Of a stretch of DNA of 43,447 nt, positions 14,990 through 23,769 are shown piece by piece (position 1 is the stretch's first letter; each line of letters opens with the position of its first letter). This DNA comes from JAUIBE01 sp035267185 (GTDB lineage Bacteria > Pseudomonadota > Gammaproteobacteria > Xanthomonadales > SZUA-36). The position numbers and the translations under genes are program-made. A model generated the notes under the pieces. It did no database searches, was not told the DNA's origin, and saw only the letters and a list, made by a program, of their open reading frames with translations. The DNA is taken from NCBI GenBank assembly GCA_035267185.1, contig DATFLY010000078.1, positions 1-43,447 on the forward strand. The letters run 5' to 3'.

Positions 14990-15021
14990 GACCAGTGCAT
15001 TCGACCTCGCCACCACCTCTC
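14990..15021 (-). pseudogene. Decayed tRNA-Ser 5' half
   Basis: Read on the minus strand, this stretch reproduces the acceptor, D-arm and anticodon 5' strand of the neighbouring tRNA-Ser (GAGAGGTGG then GGTCGAATGCACTGGTC) with several changes and stops at the anticodon. The flanks also match: TGGTCAA and TTTTGGTTAT elements lie upstream of both the intact gene and this remnant (14969-14994 and 15104-15129). It looks like an old tandem duplication of tRNA plus leader, truncated by deletion. Confidence 0.65.
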
Positions 15022-15307
15022 ATTCTCTCCCGAACAACCGATCAGAATATCTAAAGATCGCGCCGGGGAGTGAATTCGCCTTTTTGATTGCCGAAACGTA
15101 CGAATAACCAAAATCGCCCGGATTGACCACCAGATTCAGTGGACTGACATCAGTTTTCCTGATCTGATGTTTCGGAAATAACGTATGATTTCTTCGAATC
15201 TTGAATGAACTCATGACAACCCGCACGTTCTAAACTGGCTGGAATTGAATACAATATCGGCTGAATATTCACAGTTTCGTTTTAATCAATCGGAGATGCT
15301 TGAAAAC

Positions 15308-15979
15308 ATGAACGAACAATTGCTCAGAACAGCACGTACATCGACAGTCCCCTCAGTGACCGTCAACCGCGTGCTGCGCAACACATATGCATTGCTCTCG
15401 ATGTTGTTTCTATTCGGTGCAGGAACCGCCTGGGTGGCAATGAACCAGGGATGGCAAATCGGATTTTTTCCGTTCCTGATCGGTATCTTTGCTTTCTCAT
15501 TTGCCATTAACGCCGCCCGAAACAGTGCATGGGGCATCGTCCTTGGATTTGGCTTTGCCGGCCTTCTCGGCGTCGTCACTGGCTCTAATGTTGCGTTTGC
15601 ACTGAGTGCCTACAGCAATGGTGGCATGCTGGTGGTTTCCGCGTTTGCGCTGACAGCGGTCATGTTTCTTGGTCTTTCGGCCTATGCCATGAGTACCAAG
15701 CGTGACTTCAGCAACATGATCGGATTTCTGACTGTCGGAACACTGGCTATTATTGGTGCTTTTGTCATCAACTACTTCCTCCAGGTTCCGGCCTTGTGGC
15801 TGGCCCTTTCGACCATGGTTGTATTACTCGCCAGCATGTGGATTATTTGGCAAACGCAGCAAATTGTTCGCAGTGGACAGACCAACTACATCATGGCTGC
15901 AACCAACCTGATGGTTAACATATTTGCACTGTTTAACAACCTGCTCGCTCTGATGGGCTTTGCCTTCGGCGAAGACTGA
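15308..15979 (+). CDS. Bax inhibitor-1/YccA family membrane protein
   Basis: A 223-residue protein with seven predicted membrane helices. The opening VNRVLRNTYALLSM closely resembles the E. coli YccA motif (HKVLRNTYFLLSL), and the C-terminal SGQTNYIMAATNLMVNIFALFNNLLALMGF matches YccA's GGETNYIRA end. YccA binds and restrains the FtsH protease; the wider BI-1 family includes calcium-leak channels. Length from ATG 15308 equals YccA (219 aa), so I prefer it over upstream starts at 15245 and 15296; GGAG lies 12 bases upstream. TACAAT at 15250-15255 could be a -10 box. A strong terminator follows. Confidence 0.9.
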   Translation: MNEQLLRTARTSTVPSVTVNRVLRNTYALLSMLFLFGAGTAWVAMNQGWQIGFFPFLIGIFAFSFAINAARNSAWGIVLGFGFAGLLGVVTGSNVAFALSAYSNGGMLVVSAFALTAVMFLGLSAYAMSTKRDFSNMIGFLTVGTLAIIGAFVINYFLQVPALWLALSTMVVLLASMWIIWQTQQIVRSGQTNYIMAATNLMVNIFALFNNLLALMGFAFGED

Positions 15980-15995
15980 TAGTCAAATTGAGCAT

Positions 15996-16026
15996 AAAAA
16001 AAAGCCCGCTAATTGCGGGCTTTTTT
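15996..16026. terminator. Rho-independent terminator, probably bidirectional
   Basis: Stem GCCCGC (16004-16009) and GCGGGC (16015-16020) with a TAATT loop, preceded by eight A's and followed by TTTTTT. It can end the BI-1/YccA transcript on the plus strand and the converging secreted-protein transcript on the minus strand. Confidence 0.92.
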
Positions 16027-16045
16027 GTTTTCGTGTATTTCTAAA

Positions 16046-17044
16046 TCATGGGCAACTTAAACCCCATGCTGTTCCCAGTCGAACCAGCGGCATGCTTCCC
16101 GAGGTGAAACCCGGGGCGCTGGTTGTCCAGGTCATGGATCCTTCATTACATCCCGTAAAGACGATAACTATCGTTCCCCAGGGAATCTCCACGATCATAT
16201 CCTGATCAAAATTGGGCGGGAATGCACCGCCTTCAACCGTAAATGCGTCTTCAAAAACGATGGTATCCCCAATGATGGTCCCCACGGCACAAATCCATGT
16301 GGGCTCACCCGTCAGCTCGAAGGTGAACCAGCACATCCAGGCGGTATTTTCATCGAACAGGTGAATCATGATGCCGTGCCCGCTTTCGGCCGGATTGAAC
16401 CAGGACGCAGACATCGAGGGATTGACTTCAAAGCCCTCTGTTGGGGGTGGATCGGGAGGTGGAATAACAGGGGGAGAATCGGGAAGGACAAGAAAGATGT
16501 TGTCGAAGTAAGCCTCGGCATCCGCCATCTCGCCAAATGGCTTCAAAACCCCCAGCGACACACGAACACTCAGTGTTTCCGATGGTGTGGTGATCGTTTT
16601 GCTGACACTGTTCCAGTCGCCAACCTGGCTGCTGGCGGTGCTGATCAGACCATCAATTGGATTGCCAAAGCATGTGGAATTATCGAACGGCTCAAGAAAA
16701 ATAAAGGCTTGAGTTCCGGATGGCTGTCCTCCGGGGATCAACAGATCGCCACCCCACTCTACCAGTCCGGCGCCTTCGAATTCGAAACACTGAACCAATA
16801 CGAACGGCACCACACCGTCACCCGTGCCCTCGTTTCCAAGCAGCGCGGACCCTGAAACTCCTGAACCACCGGCGTCCACGGGAGACCACACTCCGGGCCG
16901 GCCAAATGCCTTTGCCCATCCTGAAAGATCAGTCTCAAAACCCGGGTTAGCGATTGAGTTGGTTTGCGCCTGGACGGGCAGACAAACAGTGAGCAGAAAT
17001 ATAATGGTAGAGAAAATCTGGAAAAGCAGCCTGAACCTTTGCAT
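16046..17044 (-). CDS. Secreted protein with CBM-like domain and C-terminal WFNP module
   Basis: A 332-residue exported protein: signal peptide (MQRFRLLFQIFSTIIFLLTV...VQA), a carbohydrate-binding-module-like beta-sandwich (about 30-185; NPGFETDLSGWAK opening and YFDNIFLV close, as in CBM4/9-type folds), a Pro-rich linker (PPVIPPPDPPP), and a C-terminal module (SASWFNPAESGHGIMIHLF...WMCWFTFELTGEPTW). The last module also ends the protein at 10,011-11,261, although the front domains differ. Function is unknown; binding of glycan or another surface ligand is a guess from the fold type. It sits alone between a terminator and serS. Confidence 0.8.
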   Translation of the reverse strand: MQRFRLLFQIFSTIIFLLTVCLPVQAQTNSIANPGFETDLSGWAKAFGRPGVWSPVDAGGSGVSGSALLGNEGTGDGVVPFVLVQCFEFEGAGLVEWGGDLLIPGGQPSGTQAFIFLEPFDNSTCFGNPIDGLISTASSQVGDWNSVSKTITTPSETLSVRVSLGVLKPFGEMADAEAYFDNIFLVLPDSPPVIPPPDPPPTEGFEVNPSMSASWFNPAESGHGIMIHLFDENTAWMCWFTFELTGEPTWICAVGTIIGDTIVFEDAFTVEGGAFPPNFDQDMIVEIPWGTIVIVFTGCNEGSMTWTTSAPGFTSGSMPLVRLGTAWGLSCP

Positions 17045-17119
17045 GAAGTGACTCCCGAATCGATCCGTGTTGTTATGTGAATTCCTTCACAACGATTCTA
17101 GCACTTCATAATGGCCGGG

Positions 17120-18394
17120 TTATTTGAGCAGTTCCAATCCGCCCATGTAAGGCTGCAAAGCCTCGGGTATCGCAATGGAGCCATCGGCTTGTTGATAGTT
17201 CTCCATCACTGCAATCAGGGTTCTGCCAACTGCCAGCCCCGAACCATTGAGGGTATGAACAAGCCTCGGTTTACCCGTATCAGGATCACGCCATCGCGCC
17301 TGCATCCTTCTTGCCTGGAAATCGCCGCAGTTGCTGCATGAAGATATTTCGCGGTAAGTACCCTGCCCTGGCAGCCAGACTTCGATGTCGTAGGTTTTCT
17401 GGGCAGCAAAACCCATGTCCCCGGTACACAGAACCACTGTTCGGTACGGTAAACCCAGTTTCTTCAAAATAGTCTCAGCATGTCCGGTCAGGGCCTCATG
17501 GGCTTCAGCGGAGTCCTGTGGCCTAACAATCTGGACCAACTCCACTTTTTCGAACTGGTGTTGCCGAATCATGCCTCGCGTATCTTTACCGTAAGAACCT
17601 GCCTCACGACGAAAACAGGGTGTCTGTGAGGTCAGCCTGATAGGCAGGTCGTCCGCATCAATGATCTGATCGCGCGCAAAATTAGTCATCGGGACTTCGG
17701 CCGTCGGCACCAGGTAGCGCGGAGGATCATCAGTGCTGGCAAATGCATCTTCTTCAAACTTGGGAAGCTGGCCCGTGCCGGTCATGCTTTCTGCATTGAC
17801 CAGGTAAGGTACATAAACCTCCTTGTACCCATGTTCCTGCGTCTGAACATCAAGCATAAACTGGGCAAGCGCACGGTGCAGCCTTGCGAGTGGTCCGTGA
17901 AGAACGGTAAAACGTGCACCCGCCAGCCTGGCGGCTGTCTCGGAGTCGAGCATTGCAAGCTGATCACCCAGATCCACATGATCCAGCGGTTCAAAATCAA
18001 ACTGTGTCGGTTCACCCCAGCGACGTATTTCGACATTGTCATTTTCATCTTTACCGACAGGAACGTCTTCTTCTGCCAGGTTCGGAATGCCCATCGCGAT
18101 TTCCGCCTGTTCTTGTCGGATAACATCAAACTCCGACTCGGCCTTTCCAAGCTCTTCCCCAAGATTCCTGGTTTCATCGAGCAATGGCTGAATGTCCTCT
18201 CCCCTGGCCTTGGCCTGGCCAATGGATTTCGCGCTGACATTACGTGTGTTCTGAAGCTCCTCAACGCGCAATTGCAGGGCCTTTCGCTTCGCATCCAGAT
18301 CCTTCCAGGCAGAAACATCAAGCTGGTATCCGCGTGTTAACAACTTTTCAGCAACGTCCTCTGCGTTCGCGCGTAACAACGAAGGATCAAGCAT
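17120..18394 (-). CDS. serS: Serine--tRNA ligase
   Basis: A 424-residue class II aminoacyl-tRNA synthetase that charges tRNA-Ser and tRNA-Sec with serine. It has the N-terminal tRNA-binding coiled coil (about 30-100), motif 2 (CFRREAGSYGKDTRGMIRQH) and motif 3 (LNGSGLAVGRTLIAVMENYQ), and a normal length. The ATG overlaps the lolA stop by one base (TAATG), so it is translated after lolA in the same operon. E. coli has lolA-rarA-serS; rarA is absent between them here. Confidence 0.97.
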   Translation of the reverse strand: MLDPSLLRANAEDVAEKLLTRGYQLDVSAWKDLDAKRKALQLRVEELQNTRNVSAKSIGQAKARGEDIQPLLDETRNLGEELGKAESEFDVIRQEQAEIAMGIPNLAEEDVPVGKDENDNVEIRRWGEPTQFDFEPLDHVDLGDQLAMLDSETAARLAGARFTVLHGPLARLHRALAQFMLDVQTQEHGYKEVYVPYLVNAESMTGTGQLPKFEEDAFASTDDPPRYLVPTAEVPMTNFARDQIIDADDLPIRLTSQTPCFRREAGSYGKDTRGMIRQHQFEKVELVQIVRPQDSAEAHEALTGHAETILKKLGLPYRTVVLCTGDMGFAAQKTYDIEVWLPGQGTYREISSCSNCGDFQARRMQARWRDPDTGKPRLVHTLNGSGLAVGRTLIAVMENYQQADGSIAIPEALQPYMGGLELLK

Positions 18395-19098
18395 TACTCA
18401 GCTTCCTCACTGTTCAGGTCGTTAAGCAGCACCAGGTCTCCGACGATATCCACATCTTCGGGTGGCTCAAATGTGAATTGGTCAGGCGCAAGTTCGGGAT
18501 TGCGCTGAGAAGAACTCAGGCGAATCTCTGTTCTCAGTCCGAATGCATCTTCCATGGCGATCAGTTTCAGTTCCTGCCCTGCAATACCAAGCAGCACGCG
18601 ATCAAATTCTGCATCCTCGGCGATTGATCTGAGCTCGACGTAGGCAAGCCCCTGATCCACTCCCAGGTCACGAACCTCGAATTGCTCATCCAGGCGATCC
18701 AGGTCGGTGAGCAGTGTGAGCGGCGAGTCACTGGCCAGGCTGGACTGATCCCTGACAGTGATCTGCTCAAGGCTGACGTCGTAGAGCCAGATGCGTTTAC
18801 CATCTGCGACAATGGTTTCCGGGAAATCACCGCCATATTCCCAGCGAAACAGCGAGGGGCGGCTTAGCCACAACTCGCCTTCATTGGCATCCTGGACCAT
18901 GCCATCACTGTTAAGTACCACTTGCTCGAAAGTGGCATGAAAGGTGTCCAGCTCCGATGCAAATTGTTCCAGTGCAGCACGGCCACCAGCTTGCGGCTCA
19001 ACGGAGTCCTGCGCCACACCTGTGGCTGAATAGACAAGCCCGATCGCAAAAATCGAAGCCACAAGCATATTGTTCAATCTGTTGGTCATGTATTGCAT
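18394..19098 (-). CDS. lolA: Outer-membrane lipoprotein carrier LolA
   Basis: A 234-residue periplasmic chaperone that accepts lipoproteins from the LolCDE-type transporter (genes at 3,091-5,014) and passes them to LolB. A signal peptide (MLVASIFAIGLVYSATGVAQ) precedes the LolA fold; family features include FHATFEQVVLNSDG, GELWLSRPSLFRWEY and DGKRIWLYDVSLEQITVR. ATG 19098 and the ATG three codons later (19089) are both possible, as neither has a clear ribosome site. It lies 21 bp after ftsK and overlaps serS by one base. Confidence 0.94.
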   Translation of the reverse strand: MQYMTNRLNNMLVASIFAIGLVYSATGVAQDSVEPQAGGRAALEQFASELDTFHATFEQVVLNSDGMVQDANEGELWLSRPSLFRWEYGGDFPETIVADGKRIWLYDVSLEQITVRDQSSLASDSPLTLLTDLDRLDEQFEVRDLGVDQGLAYVELRSIAEDAEFDRVLLGIAGQELKLIAMEDAFGLRTEIRLSSSQRNPELAPDQFTFEPPEDVDIVGDLVLLNDLNSEEAE

Positions 19099-19119
19099 AT
19101 CTGCTCTGTCGGGACGTTT

Positions 19120-21441
19120 TCAATCCTCGGGAGGCGGTGGGGCCAGAACTTCCCTTTGTCCGTTGTGTTCGGGCGCACTCACCACGCCGGCGGCTTCCAT
19201 GTCTTCAACCAGCCTGGCTGCGCGGTTGTAGCCAATGCGCAGCTGCCTCTGAACGCTGGAAATAGAGGCGCGTCTTGATTTGGTGACCCAGGCGATGGCC
19301 TGGTCGTAAAGCTCGTCCTGCTCGCCACCGGTGGCTTCCGGCAAACCGGTTGCGCCGACGCTGCGACCATCATCCATTAACTGTGTATCGTTTAAGACTT
19401 CCTCAATGTAGTCCGGTTCCCCGAACTTTTTGAGCCAGCCAACCACTGCATGAACTTCATGATCATCCACGAAGGCGCCATGAATTCGTTCTGGCAACGC
19501 AGACCCGGGTGGCAGGAACAGCATGTCGCCGTGGCCCAAAAGCTGCTCAGCGCCCATCTGGTCGAGAATGGTCCGGGAATCAACCCTGGAGGAAACCTGG
19601 AAGGCAATCCTCGCGGGAATGTTTGCCTTGATCAGGCCTGTGATCACATCCACCGAGGGTCGCTGAGTCGCAAGCAGCAGGTGAATGCCCGCTGCACGTG
19701 CTTTTTGAGCGAGCCTGGCAATCAATTCCTCAATCTTCTTGCCCACAATCATCATCATGTCAGCGAACTCATCGATGATGACCACGACGTATGGAACCGT
19801 CTCCAGGTCAGGTGCCGTTTCGCCGTCGAGGGCGTTTTCAGGGTTCCATAACGGGTCGGTCAGCGGCTTACCTGCTTCCTGGGCTTCCCGTACTTTCTTG
19901 TTGAATCCGGCGATGTTCCTGACACCAACGGCCGCCATCATTCGATACCGGCGTTCCATTTCAGCAACACACCAGCGCAGCGCATTGGCCGCCTCTTTCA
20001 TGTCTGTTACAACCGGCGCCAGGAGATGCGGAATCCCTTCATAAACGGATAACTCCAGCATCTTAGGATCGATCATCACCAGTCGAACCTGGTCAGGAGT
20101 TGCCTTGAAAATCAGGCTGAGAATCATGGCATTGATGGCGACCGATTTACCGGAGCCTGTGGTGCCGGCAACCAGCAGATGTGGCATGCGTGCGACGTCT
20201 GCGACAATGGGTCTTCCTGCAATGCTTTTGCCCAGGGCCAATGTCAATGGCGATGATGAGCGGTCATATGGCTCTGAATTCAAAACGTCTGACAGGAATA
20301 CGATTTGCCTGTTGACGTTTGGAATTTCCAGGCCAATCGTTGACTTGCCCGGTATCACTTCGACCACCCTGACAGAAATCACGCTCAGGCCGCGTGCCAG
20401 ATCCTTGGCCAGGTTCATGATCTGGGCAGACTTGATACCGGCAGCGGGTTGCAACTCGAAACGGGTGATCACAGGTCCCGGGTGCACAGCCACGACATCG
20501 ACCTCAACACCGAAGTCAGCCAGCTTCAGCTCAACCTGCCGGGACAAAGCCTCGAGTTCGTCTTTGCTGTAACCCGCTTTTTGTTCCTCGGGAGAATCGA
20601 GCAGATCTTTGGGAGGCAGCTTGCCTGCGGGTAAATGCTTGAACAGCGGCGGCTGGCTTTCCCGCTGTTTGCGTTTGCTCTTGCTTTCCTCGTCAGTGCC
20701 AACCTGGGGTTCAATCAGCCTTTGTGGCTTCTTCTTCCGCTTGACGCTGTCGGCTTTACGCACTTCTTCGCGCTTGGCCTTGGCCCTGCGGCCTGCGAAC
20801 CAGTCCCGCAAACCGGCAACAGCAGTGGTCATCCATGCAATTGAGGAGAGCGTGAACTGTCCCGTCTTGTCCATCACCCTGAACCAGGAAATTCCGGCGA
20901 ACAGGGTAAGACCCAACAACATCAGGGCCAGCAAAAACAAGGTGGAACCCAGGTAACCAGCCACTTCTGTCAGCGGTGTCGCAATCTGTAGTCCTACAAC
21001 CCCGCCCGCCCCTGCTGGCATACTGCCAATCGGAGCAACGGCATGCAGATGGGCCAGTCCGGTTGTTGAGAGGATGAACAAAACGAAACCGGTCACCCTG
21101 GCCAGCCATTGAGCGGCATCCACGGAAACAGCGCCACGCGTGCCGCTATAGACGACCCAACCCAGGTAAACCAGCAAAACCGGCAGCAGATAAGCGATAT
21201 AACCTGTGAGAAAAAGGAAAAAGTTTGCCAGCCAGGCACCGAGCAAGCGCCCGATATTCTGAACCTGTTCGGATGCAACGGTGTTAAAGGGGCCGGGATC
21301 AGTAGGCTCATAGCTCACCAGGCAAGCCACCAGGTAGACAGCCAGCAATATGGTGAGCAGGAAGAAGCTCTCGCTTAATCCATTTGCGAGTTCTGATCGG
21401 CTTTCTTTGACCGCGCGCGATTTCTTTCGGGCTTGCGCCAA
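19120..21441 (-). CDS. ftsK: DNA translocase FtsK (short form)
   Basis: A 773-residue cell-division DNA pump that clears the chromosome termini and activates XerCD at dif. It has four or so N-terminal membrane helices (about 25-190), a short charged linker (about 215-290), the RecA-like motor with Walker A GTTGSGKS (426-433) and Walker B VVVIIDEFADM, and a C-terminal winged-helix gamma domain (YDQAIAWVTKSRRASISSVQRQ) that reads KOPS sites. The E. coli protein is 1,329 aa; the long linker is missing here, as in many other bacteria. The start is TTG 21441 with AGGA eight bases upstream; the upstream region is AT-rich. It leads the ftsK-lolA-serS operon. Confidence 0.96.
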   Translation of the reverse strand: MAQARKKSRAVKESRSELANGLSESFFLLTILLAVYLVACLVSYEPTDPGPFNTVASEQVQNIGRLLGAWLANFFLFLTGYIAYLLPVLLVYLGWVVYSGTRGAVSVDAAQWLARVTGFVLFILSTTGLAHLHAVAPIGSMPAGAGGVVGLQIATPLTEVAGYLGSTLFLLALMLLGLTLFAGISWFRVMDKTGQFTLSSIAWMTTAVAGLRDWFAGRRAKAKREEVRKADSVKRKKKPQRLIEPQVGTDEESKSKRKQRESQPPLFKHLPAGKLPPKDLLDSPEEQKAGYSKDELEALSRQVELKLADFGVEVDVVAVHPGPVITRFELQPAAGIKSAQIMNLAKDLARGLSVISVRVVEVIPGKSTIGLEIPNVNRQIVFLSDVLNSEPYDRSSSPLTLALGKSIAGRPIVADVARMPHLLVAGTTGSGKSVAINAMILSLIFKATPDQVRLVMIDPKMLELSVYEGIPHLLAPVVTDMKEAANALRWCVAEMERRYRMMAAVGVRNIAGFNKKVREAQEAGKPLTDPLWNPENALDGETAPDLETVPYVVVIIDEFADMMMIVGKKIEELIARLAQKARAAGIHLLLATQRPSVDVITGLIKANIPARIAFQVSSRVDSRTILDQMGAEQLLGHGDMLFLPPGSALPERIHGAFVDDHEVHAVVGWLKKFGEPDYIEEVLNDTQLMDDGRSVGATGLPEATGGEQDELYDQAIAWVTKSRRASISSVQRQLRIGYNRAARLVEDMEAAGVVSAPEHNGQREVLAPPPPED

Positions 21442-21465
21442 GCTAATAATCCTGATTAGATTTAT

Positions 21466-21501
21466 GAGTTATAGATTTGATTTATATATATTTTTATTAT
21501 A
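21466..21501 (-). promoter_or_regulatory. AT-rich promoter region of ftsK
   Basis: In the 199-bp gap between divergent ftsK and trxB, an AT-rich tract contains TATAAT on the minus strand (21496-21501). No good -35 box at the usual spacing is visible, so only the -10 is suggested. Confidence 0.35.
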
Positions 21502-21640
21502 ACCACTACAGGCATATCGTGCGACTAACTTGATATGGCCGTGAGCGTCCTCACTTTGACTGGACGGCGCCGGAATTCCCGAAGCACAATAGCTGCCAGT
21601 CAAGCGCCCAATTACAAGAATCGAACCGGAGCGATTATAC

Positions 21641-22609
21641 ATGAGCGAACCCCAGCATCGACGACTTCTCATCGTTGGTTCAGGCCCTGCAGGATACACT
21701 GCTGCTGTTTATGCAGCGCGCGCTAATCTTGAACCCGCGGTCATTACCGGCCTTGAGCAGGGTGGGCAGTTAACCACCACGACTGATGTCGACAACTGGC
21801 CCGGAGACGTAGAAGGCCTTCAGGGGCCGGATCTCATGGTTCGCATGCAAAAACATGCCGAGCGATTCGAAACCGAGCTGATTTTTGATCACATTCATAC
21901 TGCTGACCTTTCCCGGCGCCCTTTTCGTTTCGAGGGAGACAGTGGCACCTATACGTCGGATGCCGTGATTATCGCCACCGGTGCCAGTGCAATGTACCTG
22001 GGACTGGACTCCGAGGAGGCATACAAGGGCAAAGGCGTTTCTGCATGTGCGACCTGTGATGGCTTTTTCTACCGGGGCCAGACCGTCGCCGTGATCGGTG
22101 GCGGCAACACCGCCGTGGAGGAAGCCCTTTATCTTTCCAACATCGCGAAAGAAGTCATCCTGGTGCATCGTCGTGATGCATTACGAGCTGAAAAAATCAT
22201 GCAGGATCGCCTGTTTGATCGCGAGAAAAACGGCAACATCACCATCATGTGGGATCACGTTCTTGACGAGGTGCTGGGCGACGACAATGTCGTTACCGGC
22301 ATGAGGGTGAAGAATGTCAAGACCGATGAAAAAACCGAAATCGATCTCGAGGGTGTATTCATCGCCATTGGTCACAAGCCCAACACGGGCATTTTTGCCG
22401 GCCAGCTGGATATGAAGGGCGGATACATCCAGACACGCTCTGGTATTGAAGGGTATGCAACGTCAACCAGCGTCCCGGGTGTATTTGCTGCCGGTGATGT
22501 TTCCGATCATGTCTATCGCCAGGCGGTTACCTCTGCCGGTTTCGGTTGCATGGCGGCACTGGATGCCGAACGCTGGCTTGACGAGAAGGCAGGAGTCGAA
22601 CCACGATAG
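21641..22609 (+). CDS. trxB: Thioredoxin-disulfide reductase
   Basis: A 322-residue FAD/NADPH enzyme that reduces thioredoxin. FAD-binding GSGPAGYTAAVYAARA is at about 13-28, the redox pair Cys136/Cys139 is in CATC, NADPH-binding GGGNTAVEE follows, and the closing FAD motif GVFAAGDVSDHVYRQAV is near the end. Length and motifs are standard. It is divergent from ftsK, an arrangement seen in many gammaproteobacteria, and heads a three-gene run with the DUF482 gene (4-bp gap) and aat. Confidence 0.97.
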   Translation: MSEPQHRRLLIVGSGPAGYTAAVYAARANLEPAVITGLEQGGQLTTTTDVDNWPGDVEGLQGPDLMVRMQKHAERFETELIFDHIHTADLSRRPFRFEGDSGTYTSDAVIIATGASAMYLGLDSEEAYKGKGVSACATCDGFFYRGQTVAVIGGGNTAVEEALYLSNIAKEVILVHRRDALRAEKIMQDRLFDREKNGNITIMWDHVLDEVLGDDNVVTGMRVKNVKTDEKTEIDLEGVFIAIGHKPNTGIFAGQLDMKGGYIQTRSGIEGYATSTSVPGVFAAGDVSDHVYRQAVTSAGFGCMAALDAERWLDEKAGVEPR

Positions 22610-22613
22610 CGCA

Positions 22614-23765
22614 ATGAAACTCCAGGCCCGAATACTAGACGGAATTAAACGGGTACCGGAGCATCACTGGAACAAGCTGGAAACATCCGGCAATCCTTTT
22701 GTTAACTGGCACTTTCTCAACGCACTGGAGGCTTCCGGATCTGTTGCTGCCGAAAACGGTTGGGTGCCCAGTCATTTCTGCATCTACGATGATGATCAAT
22801 TACTCGCTGCCATGCCCGCGTACGTCAAGATGCACTCCCGGGGAGAGTTTGTATTCGACTGGGCGTGGGCAGATGCCTATCAACGTCACAACCTGCCGTA
22901 CTATCCCAAACTCCTGACTGGCATTCCCTGGACGCCAGTGGCCGGACCGCGCCTGCTCGTCGATGCAAGCCATCCTGAACACAAGACTCTTCGACAAGCC
23001 CTGGTTAGCGCTGCTCTCCAGTTTTGCCAAAAAGCCGAATTGTCTTCGTGGCACTGCAACTTCACCACGGGCGCTGACAATGAATCGTTTCGTGGCAGGG
23101 ATCTATTACATCGCAAAGATTTCCAGTTTCACTGGCATAACCATGATTTCGACGGGTTTGATGAATTCCTTTCCACGCTAAAGTCAAAGAAGCGCAAAAA
23201 CATCAGGCACGAACGTCTTCAGGTCGCAAAGGCAGGTGTTCGATTTGAAAGAAAGACGGGCGGCGAACTGGATGGTGAAGATATTCGATTCATGCATGAT
23301 TGTTATTGCCGGACATTTCATGAGCATGGCAACCTGCCGGCCCTTTCACTGGACTGCTTTGAAATGCTGGTGGCCACGATGCCTGAGTCGATCCTTGCAG
23401 TGATCGCATCGATGGACGACGAGCCCCTGGCGATGAGCCTGTATTTCAAGGGAGATGACACGCTTTACGGCCGCTATTGGGGAACGCGCCAGGATCTGCC
23501 AGGCCTGCATTTTGAGACAGCCTACTACCAGGGCATTGAATATTGCATTGAACATGGCCTCAAACGTTTCGAGTCAGGCGCCCAGGGCGAACACAAAATT
23601 GCACGCGGGTTTGAGCCGGTGGCTACAAGTTCTTATCACCACATCCGCCATCCCGGGTTTCGTGACGCCATTTCTGATTACCTGGCAAACGAAATGGAAT
23701 GGCTGGATGATTATCGAAGCCAGGTGAATCAGCACATGCCTTTCAGGAAGGCAGCAAGCGGTTAG
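22614..23765 (+). CDS. DUF482 (PF04339) GNAT-type acyltransferase-like protein
   Basis: A 383-residue protein of the DUF482/GNAT-like family, often annotated as a peptidogalycan biosynthesis protein. The family resembles FemABX peptidyltransferases and GNAT enzymes. Visible hallmarks are VNWHFLNALEASGSV, FDWAWADAYQRHNLPYYPKLLTGIPWTPV, KSKKRKNIRHERLQV, and GAQGEHKIARGFEP near the end. Its substrate is not known. The ATG at 22614 starts 4 bp after the trxB stop; the open frame upstream only overlaps trxB. It lies 4 bp before aat, so the three genes are probably one transcript. Confidence 0.88.
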   Translation: MKLQARILDGIKRVPEHHWNKLETSGNPFVNWHFLNALEASGSVAAENGWVPSHFCIYDDDQLLAAMPAYVKMHSRGEFVFDWAWADAYQRHNLPYYPKLLTGIPWTPVAGPRLLVDASHPEHKTLRQALVSAALQFCQKAELSSWHCNFTTGADNESFRGRDLLHRKDFQFHWHNHDFDGFDEFLSTLKSKKRKNIRHERLQVAKAGVRFERKTGGELDGEDIRFMHDCYCRTFHEHGNLPALSLDCFEMLVATMPESILAVIASMDDEPLAMSLYFKGDDTLYGRYWGTRQDLPGLHFETAYYQGIEYCIEHGLKRFESGAQGEHKIARGFEPVATSSYHHIRHPGFRDAISDYLANEMEWLDDYRSQVNQHMPFRKAASG

Positions 23766-23769
23766 CCTG

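Noticed and set aside
14245..15111. Open frames of 288 and 134 codons across the tRNA-Ser locus
   Set aside because: They run through the tRNA and its repeats; the translations are repeat readthrough, not proteins.
14807..18394. tRNA-Ser close to serS as a functional link
   Set aside because: They are more than 2 kb apart with three unrelated genes and a terminator between; no T-box-like leader is visible in front of serS/lolA/ftsK.
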